Position numbers and translations under genes: made by a program. Source: Candidatus Zixiibacteriota bacterium (GTDB taxonomy: Bacteria > Zixibacteria > MSB-5A5 > JAABVY01 > JAHJOQ01). Taken from it: a stretch of 5,851 nucleotides of DNA. A model generated the notes under the pieces. The model worked only from the letters and a program-made list of their open reading frames with translations. It was not told where the DNA came from and made no database searches. Each line of letters begins with the position of its first letter. The first letter of the stretch is position 1. Of this stretch, positions 1 to 4,590 are shown piece after piece. Location: the NCBI GenBank assembly GCA_030631455.1, contig DAOVLC010000103.1, positions 1 through 5,851 on the forward strand. Direction: 5' to 3'.

Positions 1-339
1 CACTACTCAGGACCTGCGAATACAGTACGCGATTTGAAGTCGTGTATGAAGATGCAGGTAGGTGTCGGAGTTGGCGAGGGGAGAGACGCGCTTGTGCACA
101 AGTCGACCTTCGCATGTTACACCCATATTCATGCCGACGGGGTCGCCGGTTGGGCTGAGGCGATGGTCAAGGCGGCTCACGAGTATCATGAGGTTGAGAA
201 GGGAAAAAACGCAGCGGAATCTGAGTCTGCCGAGGGGTCAGGCGAGGAATCTCCGGGCATAGAGAATTACGACAGTGTCGGTTATGGTTGGCAGAATGCA
301 CGTGTGAAATATGTTGCCAATCGCGGGATTATTATCTAA
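1..339 (+). CDS. dsrN: DsrN, siroheme/cobyrinate a,c-diamide synthase-like amidase, C-terminal fragment
   Basis: The frame is open from base 1 and ends at TAA 337-339, leaving 112 residues of a gene that starts left of the window. The fragment opens with HYSGP, the end of the GHEFHYS-like motif of CbiA/CobB glutamine amidotransferase domains. About 40 residues later comes CYTHIHADG (residues 39-47), matching the family's SYxHxH motif that carries the catalytic histidine. WAEAMVKAAHEY then forms the last helix. CbiA/CobB enzymes amidate carboxylates of tetrapyrroles with glutamine and ATP; DsrN, the version encoded in dsr clusters, is proposed to amidate siroheme to the siroamide of DsrAB. The dsrLCMK neighbours favour DsrN over a cobalamin gene. 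From about residue 64 there is a tail of nearly 50 residues, acidic and Ser/Gly-rich at first (ESESAEGSGEE), that I do not recognise. The ATPase domain and catalytic cysteine lie outside the window. Confidence 0.8.
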   Translation, partial: HYSGPANTVRDLKSCMKMQVGVGVGEGRDALVHKSTFACYTHIHADGVAGWAEAMVKAAHEYHEVEKGKNAAESESAEGSGEESPGIENYDSVGYGWQNARVKYVANRGIII

Positions 340-585
340 TTTACGTAATTGTGGCTGAAATGCTGCGGAGTTAGAACTTGGACGTTTGCACTTATGGGAG
401 AGCACCGAAACTCGAAAAGACGGTCATGGGGAAGCCAGAAGCCGAGTCGGCTTGAACGGAGCATCAGTATCGGAGAAATGCCCTATGAGTTGCCCCCTGA
501 TCTTTTCTCACTCAGTCTGACTCTGAGAAGTATGGCGATAGACAGACCTGCAGTAAGATAGCATCTATAGCAAGAGAGAAACAAC
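340..585. other. Intergenic region between dsrN and dsrL, no supported gene
   Basis: These 246 bases hold no reading frame with a ribosome binding site or recognisable protein. A second in-frame TAA (346-348) follows the dsrN stop closely. Two possible hairpins are visible: a perfect inverted repeat at 439-453 and a weaker pair of alternative stems around 505-529 (TTCTCA/TGAGAA, or CTCAG/CTGAG). Neither is followed by a T-run, so I do not call a terminator. I see no convincing -35/-10 pair; the best -35-like hexamers (TTGGAC 378, TTGAAC 452) lack a -10 at proper spacing. A gap this long inside a dsr cluster suggests that dsrL may have its own transcription start or a processed leader. Confidence 0.55.
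439..453 (+). repeat. Perfect inverted repeat upstream of dsrL
   Basis: AAGCCGAGTCGGCTT is an inverted repeat with 7-base arms around one central base. As RNA it would form a 6-bp, GC-rich stem with a 3-base loop. It lies 132 bases before the dsrL start. The same six-base arms, AAGCCG and CGGCTT, recur at 2929-2946 in the leader of the next transcription unit with a 6-base loop. Whether it acts as an operator, an RNA hairpin or nothing is unknown. No T-run follows, so it is not a standard terminator. Confidence 0.4.
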
Positions 586-2277
586 ATGGTCAAGGTAGTA
601 AAGAAGAAAAAGAAGAAGGGGTTGGGAGGGATGTCTCGATCTTCCGGCGGATCGAGCGTCGAGACCTCGTCGTTGCGACCCAAGTTGATCGAGAAGATGC
701 CTCCCTGCATCAACAAGTGTCCGAATCATAATCAGATCAGAGAGATTCTGATGACGATCTCAAAGGCTGAAGACTACGAGAAGACATACGAGCAGGTGCT
801 GGAGGAAACATGGCATCTCTTCCTTGAAACCACTCCGTTCCCCTCGGTTTGCGGCAGAGTCTGTCCTCATCCCTGCGAGACAGAGTGCAACCGTGTGGCG
901 CTCGAAGGCGCGGTCGGGATAAACAGCCTCGAGAGATTCATCGGTGACTTTGGTCTGGAGAAGAAACTCGTTCCGAAGAAGCTTACGGATGAGAAGAGAG
1001 CCGAGAAGATCGCAATAGTCGGTTCCGGCCCTGCCGGCATGTCCTGTGCATATCATCTCGCGCGGCACGGTTATCAGGTGACGGTGTTCGAGGCGTTTCC
1101 CAAGGCCGGTGGAATGCTGCGTTACGGTATACCGGGCTATCGCCTTCCTTGGGATATCCTCGATGCTGAGATCAACCGGATACTCGACATGGGAGTCGAA
1201 CTCAAGCTGAATACGATGGTCGGCAAAGATATCCCATACTCCGACTTGCAGGAAGAGTATAAGGCGATATTCGTCGGACTCGGTGCGCATAAAGGCCTGA
1301 AGCTCCGGGTCGAGGGCGAGGATGCTGAGAATGTGTTCACCGGCACTGATTTTCTGCACCGTGTCAATGAGGGCGAGAAAGTAGATATCGGCGATAAAGT
1401 GGTCGTGATCGGTGGCGGCGACACTGCGATCGATGCAGCCCGTGTGGCGCTCCGGCTCGGTGCGAAGGCTACCATACTGTACCGCAGAACCAAAGCCGAG
1501 ATGCCGGCTATCGACGAGGAGATCGAGGGCGCGCTCGAGGAGAATGTCACGATAGAGTTTCTCGCGGCTCCGATAGAGATTTACAGCAGTAACGGCAAGG
1601 CTACCGGAATGAAATGCCAGCGCATGGAACTCGGCGAGCCGGACTCCTCAGGACGACGCAGACCTGTACCCATTGATGGTGACACTTTTGACCTCGACTT
1701 CAGCACACTGATCGCGGCAATAAGTCAAGCGCCCGATTTCACCGGAGTCGAGGATCTGATCGAAGGAAGGGACTGGATCAAGGTCGATGACAAGTTCAAG
1801 ACGAAGATTGACGGCATGTATTCCGGCGGTGACAACATAAATCTCGACATCGCAATCACTGCGATATATCACGGCAGGCGCGCTGCTGCCGCCATTCACG
1901 AGAGCATCACAGGTGAACCGATTCCGGCCGATTATGGCCAGGATATGAGCGTAATCGATTCCAAACTGATGTATCTCACGTACTATGAGCAGAAACAACG
2001 GGTCGAGCTTAACCACATGTCTGTCGCGGAGCGGTTCAAGGATCTGAACCTCGAGATAACCGGCACTCTGGCGCAGGAGGATGCGATTGGCGAGGCTAAG
2101 AGGTGCATGAGTTGTGGCCAGTGTTTCGATTGCGGTTCATGCTGGAGCTACTGCCAGGATAACGCAATAATCAAACCGCTCGTCAAAGGTGAGCCGTACA
2201 AGTTTAAGATGGAGTTTTGCAACGGCTGTAAGAAATGCGCCGAGTACTGCCCATGCGGGTATATAGAGATGCATTGA
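586..2277 (+). CDS. dsrL: DsrL, iron-sulfur flavoprotein NAD(P)H:acceptor oxidoreductase
   Basis: The 563-residue protein has the GltD-like layout of DsrL. An N-terminal iron-sulfur domain carries C41, C45, C89, C93, C97 and C101 (CINKCPNH; CGRVCPHPCETEC). The FAD Rossmann motif GSGPAG is at 146-151, followed by GGMLRYGIPGYRLP. The pyridine nucleotide site GGGDTAIDAAR is at 276-286, with YRR...MP at 299-307; in GltD the paired arginines favour NADPH. YSGGDN (412-417) is the second FAD contact. The C-terminal ferredoxin part has CX2CX2CX3C at 513-523 and 545-555, plus C507 and C510. DsrL passes electrons between NAD(P)H and DsrAB in the cytoplasm; dsrN and dsrC on either side support this over glutamate synthase small subunit, and no gltB is seen. 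It is shorter than the roughly 650-residue Allochromatium DsrL. The N-terminus is odd (KKKKKK at 6-11); ATG 631 (Met16), after AAGGGG, is a credible alternative start. DsrL identity is inferred from motifs and context. Confidence 0.82.
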   Translation: MVKVVKKKKKKGLGGMSRSSGGSSVETSSLRPKLIEKMPPCINKCPNHNQIREILMTISKAEDYEKTYEQVLEETWHLFLETTPFPSVCGRVCPHPCETECNRVALEGAVGINSLERFIGDFGLEKKLVPKKLTDEKRAEKIAIVGSGPAGMSCAYHLARHGYQVTVFEAFPKAGGMLRYGIPGYRLPWDILDAEINRILDMGVELKLNTMVGKDIPYSDLQEEYKAIFVGLGAHKGLKLRVEGEDAENVFTGTDFLHRVNEGEKVDIGDKVVVIGGGDTAIDAARVALRLGAKATILYRRTKAEMPAIDEEIEGALEENVTIEFLAAPIEIYSSNGKATGMKCQRMELGEPDSSGRRRPVPIDGDTFDLDFSTLIAAISQAPDFTGVEDLIEGRDWIKVDDKFKTKIDGMYSGGDNINLDIAITAIYHGRRAAAAIHESITGEPIPADYGQDMSVIDSKLMYLTYYEQKQRVELNHMSVAERFKDLNLEITGTLAQEDAIGEAKRCMSCGQCFDCGSCWSYCQDNAIIKPLVKGEPYKFKMEFCNGCKKCAEYCPCGYIEMH

Positions 2278-2317
2278 TGTGGTGGAGAACTCCTGAAGGA
2301 AGTGAATATAAGGTTAA

Positions 2318-2329
2318 TCTAACGTTAGA
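2318..2329 (+). promoter_or_regulatory. 12-bp perfect palindrome just upstream of the dsrC ribosome binding site
   Basis: TCTAACGTTAGA is a perfect 12-base palindrome, two bases before the strong Shine-Dalgarno sequence CGGAGG (2331-2336) of dsrC. With no loop it cannot fold well as RNA, so a dimeric protein binding site on DNA is the more natural reading. A TATAAG hexamer (2307-2312) just upstream could be a -10 element, but I find no good -35 for it, so a separate dsrC promoter is only a possibility. The palindrome sits in the 66-base dsrL-dsrC gap. Confidence 0.4.
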
Positions 2330-2343
2330 ACGGAGGATGCGAA

Positions 2344-2661
2344 ATGGCAGACTTGGTCGTAGGTGATTTTACTGTCGAAGTCGACGAGGACGGATTCATT
2401 CAGGAACCTGAAAAATGGAACGAAGCGGTCGCTAAGGTGCTTGCACAAACCGAAGGTGTCGAGGACATGACCGACGAGCACTGGCATCTTGTGAACTATC
2501 TGAGAGATTACTATGCAAAGTTCGGAATCGCCCCGATGATCCGTAAGCTCTGCAAGGAGACCGGATTCCCTCTGAAGAAGGTCTATGAACTGTTCCCGTC
2601 AGGACCGGCCAAAGGCGCCTGCAAGGTCGCAGGCCTCGCAAAGCCAACCGGCTGCGTATAA
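2344..2661 (+). CDS. dsrC: DsrC, sulfur-carrier protein with both C-terminal cysteines
   Basis: The 105-residue protein is a full-length DsrC/TusE-family member. It has the family's FxVDEDGFI-like start (TVEVDEDGFIQEPEKWNE, 10-27), the helical core DEHWHLVNYLRDYYAKFGIAPMIRKLCK (44-71), and the C-terminal arm GPAKGACKVAGLAKPTGCV. CysB is C93 and CysA is the penultimate C104, spaced CX10C, which separates true DsrC from single-cysteine TusE. DsrC takes the sulfur from DsrAB as a trisulfide between these cysteines and delivers it to the DsrMK complex, or runs the reverse in sulfur oxidisers. The start is well defined: GGAGG at 2332-2336 is 7 bases before the ATG. It follows dsrL by 66 bases and is followed by a terminator-like hairpin, so its mRNA may be made separately and abundantly, as is common for dsrC. 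Confidence 0.96.
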   Translation: MADLVVGDFTVEVDEDGFIQEPEKWNEAVAKVLAQTEGVEDMTDEHWHLVNYLRDYYAKFGIAPMIRKLCKETGFPLKKVYELFPSGPAKGACKVAGLAKPTGCV

Positions 2662-2685
2662 GAAACGCTGACTGGTTAAACTATT

Positions 2686-2713
2686 AGCCCGGAGCGATTT
2701 CGCTTCGGGCTTT
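2686..2713 (+). terminator. Rho-independent-like terminator after dsrC
   Basis: AGCCCGGAGCG (2686-2696) pairs with CGCTTCGGGCT (2701-2711) through 11 positions, one of them a G-U wobble, around a 4-base ATTT loop. The 3' side is followed by only a short T tract (2711-2713), so termination may be partial. It lies 25 bases after the dsrC stop and upstream of the tandem promoters, dividing dsrC from the RsbRD-N/dsrMK unit. Confidence 0.75.
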
Positions 2714-2734
2714 CCGATATCTGGGCGATTCTGG

Positions 2735-2812
2735 GACCGGATTGTCTCAATTAGAGGCCTTTTCGAAAATCGCGGTGACCGGATAATACATATAAAAGTC
2801 CGATATTCCGGT
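2735..2812 (+). repeat. Cluster of GACCGGAT-type repeats upstream of the dsrMK promoter
   Basis: GACCGGAT occurs at 2735-2742 and again at 2777-2784, exactly 42 bases apart (about four helical turns). The core reappears inverted as TCCGGT at 2807-2812, touching the first base of the upstream -35 hexamer. TCCGATAT is also repeated directly at 2713-2720 and 2799-2806. The phasing and position suit binding sites for a transcriptional regulator, but each copy is short and could arise by chance; no known regulator motif is recognised. Confidence 0.35.
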
Positions 2813-2839
2813 TGACTAATTCTGCAAAAAACGTACAAT
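2812..2839 (+). promoter_or_regulatory. Sigma70-like promoter P1 for the RsbRD-N/dsrMK unit
   Basis: TTGACT (2812-2817) and TACAAT (2834-2839) are each one base from the consensus hexamers and are separated by 16 bases that include an A-rich stretch. Transcription would start near 2846, giving a leader of about 175 bases before the ATG at 3022. The site lies downstream of the dsrC terminator in the longest non-coding gap of the window, as expected for a new transcription unit. Confidence 0.65.
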
Positions 2840-2843
2840 CTAT

Positions 2844-2873
2844 TTGACGAAGGCTATTGCCGTTTAGTATATT
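2844..2873 (+). promoter_or_regulatory. Second, tandem sigma70-like promoter P2
   Basis: TTGACG (2844-2849) and TATATT (2868-2873) are spaced by 18 bases; an alternative -10, TAGTAT at 2865-2870, gives 15. The start would fall near 2880, with a leader of about 140 bases. P2 begins only four bases after the P1 -10 element, so the two could be alternative starts under different conditions. Confidence 0.5.
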
Positions 2874-2882
2874 ACGCGGCAA
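2857..2882 (+). repeat. Inverted repeat straddling the P2 -10 region
   Basis: TTGCCG (2857-2862) and CGGCAA (2877-2882) are perfect 6-base inverted arms around 14 bases that contain the P2 -10 element. A dimeric repressor bound here would cover the -10 and start site. The arms are short, so chance cannot be excluded. As RNA it would only be made from P1 and would give a weak hairpin with a large loop. Confidence 0.35.
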
Positions 2883-2886
2883 CTGG

Positions 2887-2955
2887 ACACTTGCGGCAGC
2901 TGATTCTCAGCAGGTGTGATTGTGAAATAAGCCGCAATCTCGGCTTGGATTGGAG
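2887..2955 (+). promoter_or_regulatory. Structured leader with competing hairpins upstream of the RsbRD-N gene
   Basis: Two hairpins can form in the transcribed leader. GCTGA-TTC-TCAGC (2899-2911) can be extended by ACAC (2887-2890) with GTGT (2914-2917). AAGCCG-CAATCT-CGGCTT spans 2929-2946. CAATC (2935-2939), in the loop of the second hairpin, can instead pair with GATTG at 2918-2922 or with GATTG at 2948-2952, so at least three folds exclude one another. No known riboswitch family is recognised, and no T-run marks an attenuator. The region just before the RsbRD-N start (3003-3021) lacks a clear Shine-Dalgarno sequence. Confidence 0.35.
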
Positions 2956-3021
2956 ATGTCTACTGTGAGTTTTCTCATACGCCTTGTTACTTACAATATG
3001 TAACCACAATGGCAGACTAAT

Positions 3022-3534
3022 ATGCTGAAAACCTTCCTTACACAGAACAGAGAAACCATTGTTAAGCGGTGGACTCGCCAGGTCTTCGATACCTACCCGT
3101 CGGACACTTCGAGCTTCCTTGAGTCCCAAAGAGATCGGTTTGCGAATCCTGTTGGATACACGATATCCACTGATATTTCGAATCTGTTCGATCAGCTGAC
3201 CGGTGAAATGGACAGGGAGAAGATTCTCGTTTCCATCGACAACATTCTGAAGATTCGCGCACTTCAGGATTTCTCCCCCAGCCAGGCTGTGGAGTTTTGC
3301 TTCGCCTTGAAGAGAATGATCCGAAAAATGTTGATGAAGTCGTCTCCGGACAAAGATATGCTTGCAGATCTTCTGGAATTCGAATCTCGAATAGACAGCC
3401 TGGCGCTGTTCGCTTTCGAGACCTACATGAATTGTCGCGAACGAATTCACCAGATCAGGACAGATGAGATAAAAAAGCGATCCGTGCAGGTGGCGGATCG
3501 ATGCGATAAGGGAGATATCGAGGCTCAGAAGTAA
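3022..3534 (+). CDS. RsbRD N-terminal-domain protein (globin-like sensor fold) preceding dsrM
   Basis: The 170-residue soluble protein matches the RsbRD_N family: RWTRQVFDTYP (16-26), FLESQRDRFANPVGYTI (32-48), the LFDQL helix (55-59) and a second helical half LKIRALQDFSPSQAVEFCFALKRMIR (76-101). In RsbR-type stressosome proteins this globin-like domain is the sensory N-terminus and is followed by a STAS domain. Here no STAS domain follows; the protein ends after a short basic/polar tail. There is no signal peptide or membrane segment. Stand-alone proteins of this type occur next to dsrMKJOP in sulfate reducers, as I recall, and their function is not established; sensing or assembly of the Dsr membrane complex is only a guess. 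The start fits the family's N-terminus, although the ribosome binding site is poor. It is first in the unit driven by the tandem promoters, and dsrM follows after 57 bases. Confidence 0.8.
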   Translation: MLKTFLTQNRETIVKRWTRQVFDTYPSDTSSFLESQRDRFANPVGYTISTDISNLFDQLTGEMDREKILVSIDNILKIRALQDFSPSQAVEFCFALKRMIRKMLMKSSPDKDMLADLLEFESRIDSLALFAFETYMNCRERIHQIRTDEIKKRSVQVADRCDKGDIEAQK

Positions 3535-3591
3535 CGGCATGATACAACGATAACAATGCATACGTTCAATAGTACAGGGAGGAAGTTGTAG

Positions 3592-4587
3592 ATGAGAGTT
3601 GTCTTTTCCCTCATCGTAGTCATTGTACTGATCTTGATTGCCTGGGTGGGAGCGGATATGGCAGGGCTCACTTATCTCTTCGCGGTGATTGTTCCATATC
3701 TGGCCGCAGCCGCGTTTACGATCGGCGTGGTCTATCGCGTGTTGAAGTGGGCTAGTTCGCCTGTTCCGTTCCGAATCCCGACGACCTGCGGTCAGCAGAA
3801 ATCGCTGCCATGGATCAAGAATAGCAACCTGGAGAACCCAAACACCACGCTGGGCGTCATCGGGAGAATGGCACTGGAGATTCTGTTCTTCCGGTCTCTT
3901 TTCAGGAATACCAAGCTCGATCTTAAGGACGGCGGGAAGCTTGTCTACGGGGCGGAGAAGTATCTCTGGTTCGCCGGACTCGCGTTCCACTGGTCGTTCC
4001 TGATAATTTTCCTGAGACACTTCAAATACTTCGTTGAGCCGGTGCCGTTCTGGGTCGGCTGGATTCAGAATCTCGACGGATTCTTCCAGATCGGCCTTCC
4101 GATAATCTATGCTACCGACGCGATCCTGCTGGCTGCCGTAACGTTCTTATTCCTGAGACGAGTTGTTGATCCTAAGATACGCTATATTTCGCTCGCAGCC
4201 GACTATTTCCCTCTCTTTCTGATCCTCGGCATAGGCATTTCCGGAGTTTGGATGCGGTATTTCACTAAGACCGATATTGTATCGGTCAAGCAGCTTGCGA
4301 CCAGCCTTGTAGGTTTCTCGTTTAACGCACCCCCCGACGGGATCGGTGCTATTTTCTACATACACTTCTTCCTGATCTCTGTGTTGTTCGCATATATCCC
4401 GGTCAGCAAACTGATGCACATGGGGGGCGTCTTCATGAGCCCGACCAGGAATCTCGCGAATAACAACAGGATGAAGAGACATGTCAACCCGTGGGATTAC
4501 CCGGTGAAGGTTCACACGTACGAAGAGTGGGAAGACGAATTCAGGGATGTCATGAAGGCAGCAGACATGCCGCTGGAGAAGGAATAA
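3592..4587 (+). CDS. dsrM: DsrM, membrane cytochrome b subunit of the DsrMKJOP complex
   Basis: The 331-residue membrane protein has about six hydrophobic helices, near residues 3-21, 28-50, 123-142, 165-188, 205-223 and 252-271. Four histidines, H133/H143 and H258/H276, have spacings of 10 and 18, the same as the heme b ligands of the nitrate reductase subunit NarI, supporting a di-heme cytochrome b. The loop VPFRIPTTCGQQKSL (58-72) followed by RMALEILFFRSLFRNT (92-107) is characteristic of DsrM. DsrM exchanges electrons with the menaquinone pool and passes them to or from DsrK. The N-terminal hydrophobic helix acts as an uncleaved anchor. AGGGAGGA just upstream (about 3576-3583) is a strong Shine-Dalgarno sequence for the ATG. 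dsrK begins 3 bases after the stop, so the two are surely cotranscribed and probably translationally coupled. Confidence 0.93.
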   Translation: MRVVFSLIVVIVLILIAWVGADMAGLTYLFAVIVPYLAAAAFTIGVVYRVLKWASSPVPFRIPTTCGQQKSLPWIKNSNLENPNTTLGVIGRMALEILFFRSLFRNTKLDLKDGGKLVYGAEKYLWFAGLAFHWSFLIIFLRHFKYFVEPVPFWVGWIQNLDGFFQIGLPIIYATDAILLAAVTFLFLRRVVDPKIRYISLAADYFPLFLILGIGISGVWMRYFTKTDIVSVKQLATSLVGFSFNAPPDGIGAIFYIHFFLISVLFAYIPVSKLMHMGGVFMSPTRNLANNNRMKRHVNPWDYPVKVHTYEEWEDEFRDVMKAADMPLEKE

Positions 4588-4590
4588 GCA

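Noticed and set aside
505..529. Hairpin or terminator before dsrL
   Set aside because: Two competing 5-6-bp stems with unstable loops and no T-run; too weak to call.
349..561. 70-residue + strand reading frame between dsrN and dsrL
   Set aside because: It starts with TTG without a ribosome binding site, is rich in Arg and Ser, resembles no family and has an amino acid composition typical of chance translation.
614..630. G-quadruplex in the dsrL 5' end
   Set aside because: Only three G-runs are adjacent (GGGG, GGG, GGG); a fourth is missing nearby.
760..1550. Antisense reading frames inside dsrL
   Set aside because: Two overlapping frames opposite a strongly conserved flavoprotein; neither shows recognisable domains.
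586..2277. Glutamate synthase small subunit (GltD)
   Set aside because: The C-terminal cysteine-rich ferredoxin part, the CGRVCPHPCETEC region in a DsrL-like setting and the dsr neighbours favour DsrL; no gltB is present in the window.
2956..3003. 15-codon leader peptide frame in the dsrMK leader
   Set aside because: GGAG directly abuts the ATG, too close to work as a Shine-Dalgarno sequence, and the peptide has no run of regulatory codons such as Cys, Met or His.
2872..4020. 382-codon antisense reading frame across the RsbRD-N gene and dsrM
   Set aside because: It lies opposite two confidently recognised genes, its translation resembles no protein family and it has no promoter or ribosome binding site; it follows from the codon usage of the sense strand.
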